From Larix kaempferi (lineage: Eukaryota; Streptophyta; Pinopsida; Pinales; Pinaceae), in assembly GCA_027924585.1 (NCBI GenBank), contig BSBM01000125.1, positions 439,001-503,000 of the forward strand: a DNA stretch of 64,000 nucleotides, given 5' to 3'. Each line of letters begins with the position of its first letter. The first letter of the stretch is position 1. The notes beneath the pieces were generated by a model that saw only the letters and a list, made by a program, of their open reading frames with translations, searched no databases and was not told the DNA's origin. Positions 23,928 to 36,425 of this stretch are shown in pieces. The position numbers were made by a program, and so were the translations under genes.

Positions 23928-26900
23928 TTATCCATTTTATTGTTCATGTAGAATTTATTATTATTATGACTAGTTTGTTAGGGTACCATTTTTGATATCA
24001 ATGTGGTGTTTCTTTTCAAATTTGGAATCCTGATACATGTGTCTTGAGCCAATAATTGGAATCATAATGACATATGGTGGATGTAACTTGTTCCTAGTGA
24101 AATACTCCCTATATGCCATTAATTGGATGTTAAGCTATGCATATGCAAGATTTTAAAAGTTTCCCAATGAGGGTCACCAACCTTAAATTGTGCATAACCA
24201 GCATGCCAATCTTTGTATTATTGTATTTTTCATGTATAGGTTTTTATTTCACATTTATCTATTATAATGCTTGTTTAGAGACTTACTTTATACATAAAAT
24301 GTTCTCTCTCTACTTGTTGAATTCTTCATGAAATACTTTTTAATCCGTATTTTAACCATAACTATTTTGTTACAATTTTCTAGAAATGAGTACAAACGAT
24401 TGACCCAAGAACACAACCACCGAGAAACTTATAACAAATTATTGTTATGTCTAAAAGCAATTTGTGATATATATCCTTTTCCTTGGGAGTTCCAACCTTT
24501 CAATCCCTGAAACTAAAGAGGTTGAAATAAAAATATGATGTTTTAGATTTGCAAACAATTTTTGTCTATGGTTTCCATACATGTGTTGCACACTCTACCA
24601 GATTCGGCCTCATCTACAACACCTTAATACTTGCGCACAAATATAAATCCAACCAATGATCAAATTTGAAGGGTAGGGTCCTATTTCACTTTGAAGGGAT
24701 ATGATATATTGAACCCTTCAATAATGTCATGTTAAAATAAACCATTCATTTCATTAGAAAATGTAGTAATACATCAATATTTCATTGTATATTAAAAGCA
24801 ATGTAATAAAATTCCTAAATATAGTGATAAACTATGCATTGTGGGCCAGTCTGTGGCTTTTAATAAGCAATGTCTAACCCAAATAACCCAAGAACCCATA
24901 TAGAGGAAATTTTTGAAACATAAAAAATTCCTAACAACATAAAGAAATCAATTGAAAAACATTTATAACCACTCAAGATTGAGTGAGCAAGTAATAAAAA
25001 TTCTAATAGAAAAATCAAGGTTGGATGAAAATGAAGTACAATCTAACAATTTCCAATAAACATAGAGATTTATAAATACAAAATATGGAGTGAATCTAAA
25101 ATACATGTTCATGAATACTAAAACTATTGTCTTGAATCACTTCAATAACAAACTTCACTCCTTTCCAAGAAGAAGCAAATACATACTTATCAAATAACAC
25201 AATAAACAAACTATTCTCATGATGCACATACCAGAATCCCTTTATATATGTTTGTAGTCGATCAGCTATGTGAAGCAAAGGAGAGACACACTTCCCTATA
25301 AGAAACAATCATTAGGGGAGGTGTCTTTTCTGTCTCTAGTGGAGATGTGCACTTATGTAGGTTGGTGGTGGACCGGTGGTGCCAGGGCAGATGTTTCCTT
25401 CTTTTTATCAAGCAAATCCCTTGGGTCTAAAAACGGTATAATATACCTTATGAATGAATAAGGAAAGAAAGGTTGGAAGTATCCTAATCAGGGGTCAATG
25501 GTGACAGCGGAAACAACCTGAACAAGGGTTGAACTCGATAGTGGAAGCAAACTAAGAAAGGGTGAAGAGTTACTCCAATTCAAACTTGTGATTTTGAGAG
25601 GATCAGTTTAAGGTACCTCTTCCCATTGAATCCTAATTCGCAGGACAAATGACAAGCTTGGTTTTTCATGATCCTTGCAAACACTGATAGTTATATCCAA
25701 TCATAAGCCAAGTGTCCTCCTATGATTTTTGAGGGACTTTGAGCAGTAAATTCATCTCTTTGTAAATACCAATGGATCCATTCAAGACAGATGGATGAAC
25801 TCTTCCGGTCAAGTCTCCATATCAACCATTCACAAACCAAACGAAAGAGAAAGTGACCCACCATCGCGCTTACCAGTATGAATCTCTATGTCTCACTTCT
25901 CAATGATGAAGTAAATATGGATCAAAAATTGATCAAGGCACTTGCGCCAACACGAGCCTTGATAATTATGTATGTTCACCTACCTAAACATCTAACTGTG
26001 TCGAGTCTCAATTGAATACTGGAGCTACCTATGCCCTGGCATTAGCTCCCTCCCCCTATCTAACTACCATAACTCTAGCATGTACAAAAACACAAAACAA
26101 GGTAGAAATATGAAATTGAAATAGGATCGAGAATCAACAGTGATGGTGGAAGTAGGCACATCATAAGCATTATGTAGGGCCGATGAGTTTGGAAATTAGA
26201 ATAATGATAAATAAAATTTTAAAGTTTAAAACCACATAAGTTCCAAACTTTCAACTTTCATAATCACATTTCCAAAATACAATAACCATCTGATTAACAA
26301 CAGTTCCAATTCCACTTTCATGATCACATTTCCAAATTCCAATAACCATTTGATTAACCATAGTTCTGAATCCAAGTCCCCTAATTCCAATCACTCAGCT
26401 ACATTGATTATAAACCAGTGCAAAAAATGATGAATCAATTCTAATTCTAATTTTTTATCATCCAGTGCACAATTTAATTCCATATTATGTGATTGCATTC
26501 TCTATTAATACATTACTTATTTCCCTTGCACATAGACTAGTTGGGATTTGAGAAGGAATAGTTGTCAAACTACGTTAAGCGTTTGAAGCATGTTGTTTCA
26601 ACTATGATAACCTACTGAAACATAACCATCATTAACACATTTGTTTTCTACCAAGCTACTAGCTTACCGCAATAGATTATCAATTAATGCTTTATTTGCT
26701 ACCATCTACCAGCTTACTAGAGGTGATTGACAATTAATGCTTGGGACTTAGGGTTGTATCATGCGTCATAGTGATTATTGGTTATAACCTTATAACAAAG
26801 AGTGGAATAGACTCCTGGTGTTTATGGATCACATTTGTCAATATAATACAAATTCTCCATCAAATTTAACCTATGTTAAATATCTATCAAATCACCTTGT

Positions 26901-27973
26901 TTTGAGAAGTTTTTTCATTCAAATCCCTTCATTTTTTACAAGTTTTCTAACAAAAAATTTGCAACATAGATCATACCAAAAGAGTGTGTAACTTTGATCT
27001 CCATGCATCAAAAAATCTCTTCTCGGAGTTTGGAAATCTTGTTGTATCATTCTCCTCCATTAATATCTTGATGTACATTCTCATTCAGTTATGCTCCAAG
27101 CCTCTAGACTCTCGAACTAGCCATACTTTATGAAATCATGAATCCATGGATAGTAGCACGACCACCTTACATTATAGAACATGTCCCATCCAACAAGTGA
27201 TAATTTTTTCATACAATAAACTAGACATGGCTTTGCAAAACATGGTTTTGGAGGGTTTGTAGGTTTTATTACCTCATTTATTTCCTTGATGACCATCCCC
27301 AACTTTACAACTCTACCCTCTAGCATCACTATTTTCTTCTCCATTTCTTCAAGCTTTTGGGTATTCTTTTCCATTTATATTTCAAGTTGCATTTTTAAAA
27401 CTTTAATGGATTTTGCTTGTATATTTATACCAATTACTTGTATTTGCAATGGCTTAGATTCAATTAATGTATTTCTTCTCTCCTGCTATTTTTTTCATGC
27501 TTCCCATTTCCTCGCATATAAAGAGAGATACTCACGAGATTCACTAATATAAATTTAACACCTCTTGATTCCCTTACATAGGTATGGGTTTTCACATGCA
27601 TAGTGTTATACATGGCCATGAGAGTCAATTTTTGTTTCAAGACCAAAGTAACCAAATGTGCTAGCATCCATTGAATAGATAAAACTCTGAACAATCCAGC
27701 AACACTCACCAAAAATCTGAAACCAATAATAAGGGTTAAATTACAATGAAGAGACACCACCTAGGAATAAGGGTGGTATCTCTTGAATTTCTAAGTTGAA
27801 ATTGTATTAATTAGGAGGTCACACCATGTTAACATATAGAGAAAACCATATATTTTGTTTTCTCTTTCCACCTTGTTATGAATTCTATTTTTTTCAAAAT
27901 GATTAAGCCCATTAACTATGTTGAATCCCAGAGACATAAATGCTCCAATAACATATTCATCATATCACCCTCT
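23928..27973. other. No gene supported
   Basis: AT-rich sequence with many short frames. A minus-strand frame at 27117-27374 starts with a Lys/Glu-rich, coiled-coil-like segment (MEKNTQKLEEMEKKIVMLEG) that could be a gag relic, but the flanking frames are broken and no domain can be named. Confidence 0.35.
26241..26363. repeat. Tandem duplication of a 60-63 bp unit
   Basis: Unit 1 at 26241-26303 and unit 2 at 26304-26363 share TTCCAA, ACTTTCAT, ATCACATTTCCAAA, CAATAACCAT and TGATTAAC in the same order. A partial third unit may follow. Confidence 0.75.
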
Positions 27974-27978
27974 CTTCT
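27974..27978. repeat. Target site duplication of the copia element, left
   Basis: CTTCT, identical to 32624-32628. Five bases is the usual copia duplication length, and both copies directly abut the LTR ends. Confidence 0.85.
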
Positions 27979-28451
27979 TGTTGGAGAATAAAAGTATTAA
28001 GTAGATCAAAGATCTAGTATTCCAAGAGAAAAATGGTGTCTAGAGACACCATGACAACACTTAAGCATATTCAATCATATCTCAACATAAAAATAAGTGT
28101 AAGAAACTAAATTATTTTGATACACAACACGTGATGCATTACATACTTAGATCAAACCATAAGGGAATCTTATATATATCCAAGATTGAAATGAGGAAGT
28201 CAAGGTCCACATAGATTAGTTAGATCATATAATGACCTCCTTAATTTCTACCTTGTTTTATTCCCTAGTCAAATATTTTTTCTAACTGCTTGACCATTCA
28301 AAATATTAGTGAATATCATAGTCCATTCAACCACCTAATCAACCACTTAGTTAACCTCCCAGTCAAATATTCTACTTGACTTTCGACGATCATCTAACTG
28401 TCTCTAGAATATCCAAGGTGTGATCAATTAGCAAATTCTACTATTCCAACA
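27979..28451 (-). repeat. 3' LTR of the copia element
   Basis: 473 bp, starting TGTTGGAGAAT and ending TATTCCAACA in plus-strand reading. It aligns with 32165-32623 along its length (shared blocks include GTGTCTAGAGACAC and GGTCCACATAGATT). Numerous substitutions and small indels show the insertion is old. Confidence 0.9.
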
Positions 28452-28462
28452 CCCCCATCAAC
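28452..28462 (-). promoter_or_regulatory. Polypurine tract of the copia element
   Basis: On the minus strand the sequence TGATGGGGG directly precedes the 3' LTR, as required for plus-strand DNA priming. It is short, but the position is exact. Confidence 0.6.
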
Positions 28463-28499
28463 ACAATGATTTGGAGATTCAGGAGGTGAAATTAATTCT

Positions 28500-29600
28500 A
28501 CACACCCCTATAATTGTAGCTCCCTAAATCCCAAGCATAGCCCGAAGTTTCACAAAATCAACTTCTTATATAGGCTTCATAAAAATATCAACAAATTTAC
28601 CATATGTCCTACAATAAATAAGATTGACAACATTTTCTTATACCAATTGTCTCAAATAATGAGTATGAGTCTCCCCATTCTTCATTTTACTATGTAAAAT
28701 ATGATTTTCTACAACCTGTATTTCACTTTGATCATCATAATACACCACAATCTACGTCTTGACTAGAAATACAAGTTCACCCATAATATGTTGAATCCAC
28801 ACAGCTCCTGTGCCATCATGTATTACACCATGATATTATGCTTTTGTTGTCAATAAACAAACCACCTTCTACTTTTTACAAGACTAGACAATGGGTTTGA
28901 ATCCAAGTCAAAACACATAACTAGATATCAACTTCTTGTCATCTCCATCTCTAGCCCAATTTGAGTTGGTGTAATTGATTAACTAATTATGTTTTTCACT
29001 ACAATACTTTATATAAATATGATAAGCTCCCTTGATATAACAAACAGTTAATTTTGCAACTTTAAGATTTCTCATGGATCCTTCATAAGCTAAGAAACCA
29101 TATTAACAACAATGGAAATATCAAATTGAATACGATTTAAATAAATAAGGCTATTTACAATCTATCCATAGAGTGTGGCATTGACCTTTAGAGAATCACA
29201 CTCCTTGGTTAGCTTCACTCTTGAAAAATAAGGTGTAGCACAAGGCTTGCAGTCTTAAATTATTAACTTATGTATAAGGTTCAACACATATTTAAGTTTA
29301 GAAATAAAGATATTGCCATCCATCTATAGTACTTGGATTTCCAAAAATAAATAAACATACCATGATTAGTCCTTTCAAAGGTAATTTTGCTAATTATTTT
29401 TTCAAACCTATAAATAAAGTTATATTTATTCTAGTAATGACTACGTTGTCCACATAAAATGAAACAATCAATATTTCATTGAAATTTCACTATATTCTTT
29501 CATTGTAGTTGAGAAACTAAATCACATATGTCATTCTTCATAAATGAATGATACTCCTTAACCATATAATTCACCCATTCAGGTCAACCATGTCCATCTA
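28500..29600 (-). pseudogene. Copia RT / RNase H remnant with internal deletion
   Basis: On the minus strand a segment reading EWVNYMVKEYHSFMKNDI (about 29575-29510) corresponds to the start of the copia RT domain (family pattern W..AM..EY.SL..N.TWDLV). Only about 40-100 bases later comes a degenerate active-site box, VSFYVDN (about 29470-29440, family YVDD), so a few hundred bases of RT palm are missing. Near 28740-28520 the frame resembles the copia RNase H end: YYDDQSEIQVVENHILHSK, then HTHYLRQLV and VDIFMKPI. Multiple stops and frame changes make it non-functional. Confidence 0.7.
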
Positions 29601-29733
29601 CATATGCATTTGGATCACATTCCTCTCGCACACACACTATTTGAGCAATAATACATTCCCCTAGATCATTAAATCCCATACTCGATTATGCCATGGAAGG
29701 TAAAATAACAATCGAGTCATATAGATATGACGA

Positions 29734-30560
29734 CTATTTGGTCAATGATCCTAAATGATAATCATTTGATCTAGACTTCCCTAAAATTTCCAATGGATCA
29801 TTGTTCAATAATCTAGAATAAGTATTCAACAGAGTAATACCTGAGGTATTCTCATCAAAGACAACATATCTTCTATAGATAATATCCCGTTTGATAAGAT
29901 CATACATTCTATATGAATTTGAATCTTTAAAGTATCCCATTACAATACATATGTGAATCGATATATCCAATTTCTTCCTTTGATCATCCACAATGTGATC
30001 CCATGCACTGCATCCAAAGGTTCAGAAGTGTTCAATTGAGGATTTCTTTCTGCTCCACTTTTCAACTAGAGTTATGCCCCATATAACTTTAGTTAGAATT
30101 ATATTTAATAGATAGTTTTAGTTGTAAACAAATTTTGACATAAAACAAGTCGATAGACCTTTGGCATGAAGCAAGCAATGTACCAGTTTGACAAAAATCT
30201 AATTCTTCCATTCAACAACACCATTCTTCTAGGGTGTGTGAGGTACATATCTCTTCCATTCTGAAATCTTAAAAAATTCACAGATTGGGCACAATGCTTT
30301 TTAGCAAGTGTGATAAATTACTTGAAAATTTCAAAGGAATGATTCTTATTCTTCAGGAAATATGCCTAAGTATACTTGGAAAGATCAACAATGAAGGTCA
30401 ATATATACCTTTCACCAATTAGAGATAGTCGATTCATATAACATAGGTCACTATGAACAAGTTTCAATTGAGTCTTTTCTTTCTAAGCTTTTCTTATTTC
30501 AAAGGCATCTCGATGATGCTTTCCAAGCATACATCCTTCACACAATCCATCAGGGGGGAG
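29734..30560 (-). pseudogene. Copia integrase remnant
   Basis: The minus strand near 30240-30160 reads LVHCLLHAKGLSTCFM, matching the copia integrase segment ARCLLHAKGLP..FW. From 30010 to 29734 it reads TFGCSAWDHIVDDQRKKLDI, then VMGYFKDSNSYRMYD and RRYVVFDE, the conserved C-terminal pattern HLRVFGC...KKLD.....C.FVGY....KAYRLYD....I..RDVVFDE. Stops and shifts separate the pieces. The integrase would insert the cDNA into the chromosome in an active element. Confidence 0.75.
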
Positions 30561-31149
30561 AATTGCAAGTAAACAAAAAACCATGTTGCACTTTACCACG
30601 TCGAGGTTCAATATTAAAAAGTTAAGGTGTATGAGTCATTCACCTTGTAGTTTGCTTTGGTACTCCACGTGGGATATGAGCGCGGTTGGTATAGGGTATT
30701 TCTTGGGAATTTAAAAAAAAATGTACATTCAATTCCTTGGGTCTAAAAATCCTTTATAGACAACAAACTAGTTGTTCTTCATGTCCTTCACAACAAACCA
30801 ATCTGGCCAAAATTATATTTTCTTTCTAGTCTGGGTTAGTTGCGGTATTGGCAACATATTTTCACTCATACTAGGTACATGATACACATCAATAATCACA
30901 TCATTCTAACATTTACTGTTTCTACAACAAAAAATGTAAGTGTACAAGTATCAACTACATGATTTCTTTTTTTTCTTCTTCCTCTGTAGCTTGCGTTAAT
31001 GAAGAAAAGAGTGAAGAATCCTTACCCATGCGATGGGTGCAACAAGACTCGACTATCCATTTAATTTGAGAAGTATAAGCATGTAAGGCTTGAGAAGCAC
31101 TACCATGAAATGTATAGTTATCCACCTTACCTTTTGAATTTTATCTATG

Positions 31150-32150
31150 CAGGTCAATTTATCATCTATTCAACATGTCTCCTTCAAATTTCTTCACATT
31201 CTCCTATATATCCTTAGTCTTTTTCCTTCATGAATTCTCCACATCTCCCAATTTTCCTACAATAGAGACACATCTTCTTCTTTCTCCATTTCTTAGTAGA
31301 ATTTTTATAACCATGCTTCTTCTTGTTGGTTTGGTTGACATGGTTATGATCCTTCTCCTACTGACCTCTTTCTCTATAATTATATTAACCTTTTCCCCTC
31401 ATCAAATGGGCATGTTTCTTGACTTCAAGTTTCCCTTCAACAATCAGTTTCTCTTGTTCCTTAATAAGTAAACCATAAAAATAATCAAAGGTATAAACCT
31501 TAGTGTCATCTTTTAGGGTCCTTGAAATGACACAAAATGTCTAATATAACACATCATACAATGTCTTTAGATTCCGTAAGATAAGTTCTATGCGATGACC
31601 ATCTTTCTCGGGAAAATATTTTATGTTTTTATCCAATTTCAATTAAATCTCCTTCACACATTCTAGATAGTTTCTTTCAAGAGAGAGTATACATATATAT
31701 CAAATATTTCTCAATCTACATAACCTAAATTTCATCAATTTGATCAAACAAATACTTCATCTTCTTCCTAATAACATTCAGGTAGTTGATCCCACTTATG
31801 TGAAAGTGAATCTCCCTAGTGATGTAGGTTATTATGAATCATACAACATCATCCTTCTTCATGTTGATGAAAAATTATGTTGGTCATCCTTCTTTCCAGA
31901 AATATAGTCTTGGTAAACTGTCACAATGCCTTACTCTTCAATCAAGTTTTCTTACCTTGAGCCCAAATTCCGTAATTGTGGCCATCTAGAACTACATCCT
32001 TTACCTTGGAACCCATAATTTCAATTTAATGATCCATTCCAAAATTTAGTCTACAAGTCCAAAGCTCGAGTTAATCTACTTGATAGATATGACTCACTAC
32101 ACTGATATCCTCCATATGACTTGTAGATAAAAATCTAGATCTTAAACCAC
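31150..32150 (-). pseudogene. Copia gag remnant with zinc-knuckle trace
   Basis: Reading minus from about 32050, pieces such as VLDGHNYGIWA and KSKALWQF recall copia gag (L.G.NY..W......L....LW). Near 31290-31260 the segment KKKMCLYCRKIGR followed by EFMKEKD resembles a CCHC knuckle (C..C...GH....C) whose second half is lost. The frame is broken many times. Confidence 0.6.
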
Positions 32151-32152
32151 TA

Positions 32153-32164
32153 GCTTTGATACCA
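32153..32164 (-). promoter_or_regulatory. Primer-binding site of the copia element
   Basis: Minus-strand TGGTATCAAAGC directly next to the 5' LTR. It differs by one base from TGGTATCAGAGC, the complement of the initiator tRNA-Met 3' end used by many plant copia elements. Confidence 0.85.
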
Positions 32165-32623
32165 TGTTGGAAAGTTAGAGGATTAAGTAGATAAAAGAGC
32201 TAGTATTCCAAGTTAGAGGTGGTGTCTAGAGACACTTATACATCACTTAAGCACAATTGAGCATAGCTCAACATACAAATATTTGTAAGAAACCAAAATA
32301 TTTCCATACACAAGACACCATAAATTACATATTAGATTGACCCATACTAGGGTCATCTTATATAGAACCAAAATGTAACCAATTGCCTTGAAGTGAGGAT
32401 GTGAAGGTCCACATAGATTGGTTAGAGAACATAACAACATCCTTAATTTATCCTTATTCTTCGCCCAAATTGATTTCTTTGTTCTAACTACCCAACCACT
32501 TGACAGCTCAGTTAGTCTTTCAATAAAATCCTAGTCAACCTCTCACTTAACTATCGACTATCGATTAACTGTATCTAAAATATCTATAGATTTAATGAAC
32601 TAACAAAGATTTATATTCCAACA
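32165..32623 (-). repeat. 5' LTR of the copia element
   Basis: 459 bp with TGTTGGA...TTCCAACA ends, homologous to 27979-28451. Transcription of the element would start here and run toward lower coordinates. Confidence 0.9.
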
Positions 32624-32628
32624 CTTCT
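32624..32628. repeat. Target site duplication of the copia element, right
   Basis: CTTCT, identical to the left copy at 27974-27978. Confidence 0.85.
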
Positions 32629-33289
32629 TTCCCTAATTTTTTAAGAATTCTTCTATATTCATATGTGACATCATCCATAGTTCTTTTAATACACAATCCT
32701 CTAATATTTGTTTTTACCTTTCCCTTTCTATATGTTTCCACATCATGGATATGACCTATTGTTCCCTTAACATCATCTCTTTCATATTCCTATGAACTAC
32801 TTGTGATATCTTTCGTGTCTTCATCTCCTTCACTTTCATAGTATTCAATGTCATGTTCACCATTTGAATATCCCAATGAATAACTAACATCACTTAGTTT
32901 TTTGGGATAACAATGCGTTTCCTTCCCTTGCTAGTAGAAAAGACATTGGTCTTTGTCAACTTTGATATGCTAGGCATGCCTTGTCAATTTTCAATGATTT
33001 GGAAGAGGACACATTTGATTTATTATTTTTAAAATTCACTGGATATTGCCATTGAAAATTTATAAGATCAAAATTCACTTTACTTATGTTTGCATTAAAC
33101 CAATAATTATAGTCCTAAAACATGTAAATAATTAGTCAATTAAAAGTGAAGAGAGTTTACAAATATTATATATTCAAGTTGATTCTGGCACAATATAAAA
33201 TAAATATAGTAAAATAATACAATTAATTGATGAATCTAGAATATATGAAAGATTAGTAGTATGTATCTTCAATTTGGATTTATTCTCTA
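32629..33289. other. No gene seen
   Basis: AT-rich flank of the copia insertion, without coding or repeat signals that could be supported. Confidence 0.4.
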
Positions 33290-33880
33290 AGATATGAACT
33301 TTCAACTATAACACACACATACATGAACTTTCAACTAGAATACAATTAATTCACACACACCCACTCCCCACCCACACACATATATGAACTTTCAACTAGA
33401 ATACGATTAATTCATTGATGATGAATATAGAATATATGAAGGATTAGTAATATGTATATTCAATTTGGCTTTATTCTCTAAGATATGAACTTTCAACTAT
33501 ATAACACACACACACTTTCAGCTATATAACACACATACATTTGAACTTTTAGCTATCACACACACACACAAAGATCTGAACTTTCATCTATATAACACAC
33601 ACATAGATACGAACTTTAAGCTATATGACACACACACAAACAAAGATATGAAATGTTAGTTCAATAACACACACAATATGTTTATAGCCATATCAAGAAT
33701 TTTATTAGTTCAAGAGTAATTGCGGTGCGTATTGCAGTATGCAATGAGTAGGATTTGGATGTGATGATATCTCCTTTTCACATGTTTTATGAAGAAAAAC
33801 ACACATAGACACGAGGATATGAACACACGCATAAACACAAAGATATGAACTTTCATCGACATAACACACACCCACAGTAC
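33290..33880. repeat. CA-rich minisatellite
   Basis: A unit of the form GATATGAACTTTCAACTATA followed by ACACACACACA is repeated about ten times with variable (CA)n length (for example near 33293, 33326, 33385, 33483, 33573, 33607, 33645 and 33843). A longer segment around GTAGGATTTGGATGTGATGATATCTCC (33745) also recurs at 33950, and TTTATAGCCATAT...GAGAATTTTATTAGTTCAA recurs at 33680 and 33882. Confidence 0.8.
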
Positions 33881-34539
33881 ATTTATAGCCATATTGAGAA
33901 TTTTATTAGTTCAACTATAATTTTCTTGTGGATTGTAGTACTCTAGCGAGTAGGCTTTGGATGTGATGATATCTCCTTTTCACGATTCATGTTCTTTGAT
34001 TAAAAATAAAAATAAAAAAACCTTAAAGTTTAATAAAAATGGACAATAATACATTTATAATAAAATAAAATAATTATTTTTTGGTTGATTTGTTTGGAAT
34101 ACTAAAACTGTAGAGAAACTAATGGGAATCAACCTAGTTTTATTGTGTGTTGTATTGAAAGTATTAAAAAATGCATATATTTACATTAAAATAATTATTT
34201 GAAAAAAATAATGATAATTTTACCCAAAAATTATAAAAAGATAAAAAATAAAATTTTAATTAAATTAAATGGAAATTAAAAAATCAAATTCTAAAATTTA
34301 AATATAAAAAACAAATAAAAAGAATAAAAATTATAACACAAAGGGGATGGAGTTGGGTGGTGAGTCGGAGTTAGTAGGTCAAATTTCAACAACACACTAA
34401 ATATTGCCTGCCAGCATTAAACTTTCATTAAAAATTATCCTATGTTTGGAATTTTATATTCTTTGGCACAATTTAGACTTATTCACATGCGACCTAGTAT
34501 TTATCTTAAAAATATATACTTTAAATATTTTAGACAAAC

Positions 34540-36078
34540 TGTAACGCCCCATATTTTGACTAGGTGTGTTTATGAGTTAGACACCTTTCACTTTATCTGC
34601 TTGTTATCTGTTCAACTCAGCTAGAGGGAGTGAACTATATTTTCGGCATGTTAGACATGATGATATGCTGCTACTATGTTTAGGATGTTACTATGTCCAT
34701 GTTGATATTACAGTGATGATGTTACTATATTCATGCAGTTATTAAGTTATGATTATCATGAGGTTCATTGCTTTTATGATGAAAATATATGTGTTAGCGT
34801 TTTCATTGATGAAATGTGAAATATATGGTGTCGTACGTGAGTGCCAGCCTATGATGAAATTGATAGAACTGTTGTCTTCCATGCATACATGTGATGAAAT
34901 TGTGACGTGAAATAAAATGATGTTGATGATATGGATCAATTGGTGATCGAATGGAAATGCTTGTTATAAAATATGTATTTTGCGGAATACTAACCTACAG
35001 GACTCAGGGGCTATGGGATAGCCGGATACTTGATCTGATATATGGATAAGAACCTATCCATGCAGTACACCTTAGCAACCAAAATTGATGATACGATGAC
35101 ATGGACCGATAATCTCGATAGCAGCAGAGTATGATTTGATAAGGGTGTAGACCCGGTATGTTGAGAGGGATGGATGTGTTTCCCACCCTATGTTTCTATG
35201 ATACCCGAGGTCGTGGGAGGGCCGTGCTGATACACACTCCCCGTGTAGTTGTGATGACGATGGTCGGATGCCTGCTAGGGGAGGATAGGTCCGCTATTCA
35301 GCCGACGCTATCGCTCTCAAGTTCTATGTGCTTAGGTCGGTGAGTTCGACATCCACTTTTATACTAGTAGAGGAAGGATAGGGAGGATGTGGATGTAGGT
35401 TAGGATGGGAGGATATGATAGTGGCACTGTTGAGGGTTGGGTATTCGTTGATCTTGAATTAGTGGTAGTAGGTAGCTTTCCTTGTACCTGATTGATTAAA
35501 CAAATGTAATCATAAAAATAATGAAATGAAATCTTAAAGGTTAACTGGTAAAGTAACCGATGATGTTTTAGTAATATTACGATGAATGTATACTTGTTCA
35601 GTTTGCATAAAGTATTATTGGTATTAGTTAGCTATTATGCATAGGAAATATGACGTATGTTTATAGTACATGTCCGTCTTGTGCATACGTTGGCCACGCA
35701 TGCACATTATGCACATGCGCGATAATATTGGTTACAACATACTTACCAAGATTTAACAATGATATAAGTTATCATAGATAACTCAATTAAGTATTTAGTG
35801 AATGACTTAATTAGTAAAAGATTATCAAAGTTCTAATGTGTGAAATAAGTTAATTAGTCCTTGTATGTAAACATTGTAAGGAACAATTAAAATAAGTGTC
35901 ATTAATTGCAAGTAACCTCAAATGAAGGTGTCTTCAATATGAAGTATAATAGTCAAATATTAATACTAAAATAGTGTGCTATATAATTGTTGATTATGAT
36001 TAATTAAACCATTAATTATACCCAGAATTACTATGTTGACACTTATCGATTAAACAAATAAATACTTTAATTACTATT
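34540..36078 (+). other. LTR-like start and unassigned flank
   Basis: TGTAACGCCCCATATTTTG at 34540 resembles the LTR start of plant Ty3/gypsy elements. The following kilobase has the uneven GC-rich composition often seen in such LTRs (34990-35420), but no partner LTR, primer site or target duplication was found. From 35500 to 36078 the sequence is AT-rich with nothing identified. The LINE at 36093 interrupts this sequence, which resumes at 42163. Confidence 0.3.
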
Positions 36079-36094
36079 CACAATTAATTTAGTT
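36079..36094. repeat. Target site duplication of LINE copy 1, left
   Basis: CACAATTAATTTAGTT, identical to 42163-42178; the last two T merge with the poly(T) run. A duplication of 14-16 bases is normal for target-primed reverse transcription. Confidence 0.9.
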
Positions 36095-36120
36095 TTTTTT
36101 TTTTCAGCCGATAAAAAAAC

Positions 36121-36152
36121 GTACTATTGTTATTCATCGAATCAAATAGTAC
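36121..36152 (-). promoter_or_regulatory. 3' terminal stem-loop of LINE copy 1
   Basis: Arms GTACTATT and AATAGTAC pair perfectly, with an inner stem ATTC/GAAT and a 3-base loop. It lies 16 bases from the poly(A) end and is conserved in copy 2 (47955-47986). In some LINE clades such a hairpin is what the reverse transcriptase recognises; that role here is inference. Confidence 0.6.
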
Positions 36153-36425
36153 AAAGATATTCACCTCCTCTAAAGAGAGAGATACATTCTGCATAAGCCA
36201 CCTCCTCTAAAGAGAGAGATACATTGTGCATGAGCATGAGAGTGGACCCATAGACTTTCTTCAGTTTATATCAAAACATACAACATAATACATATCATCT
36301 ATACTCATATCCCTACAGTACAGTATCTGTAGTAGCCCGCAAAAAGACTTTTCAAAATTCTTCTAGAAAAAATAAAGTTCACCACAGTCCTGGATGCTGG
36401 AGTCCATCCACTCCTCCCAAGATAA

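Larger units (their letters stand above)
27979..32623 (-). mobile_element. Ty1/copia retrotransposon, complete ends, decayed interior
   Basis: The element is bounded by two LTRs with TGTTGGA...TCCAACA ends and by the 5-bp target duplication CTTCT (27974-27978 and 32624-32628). A tRNA-iMet-type primer site abuts the right LTR and a purine tract abuts the left LTR, so it is transcribed from the minus strand. Order along that strand: gag with a zinc-knuckle relic (near 31270), integrase (about 30560-29734), a reverse transcriptase missing its middle (about 29580-29100) and RNase H (about 28800-28500). All domains contain stops and shifts. At 4645 bp it is slightly short for the family because part of pol is deleted. 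Confidence 0.9.
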
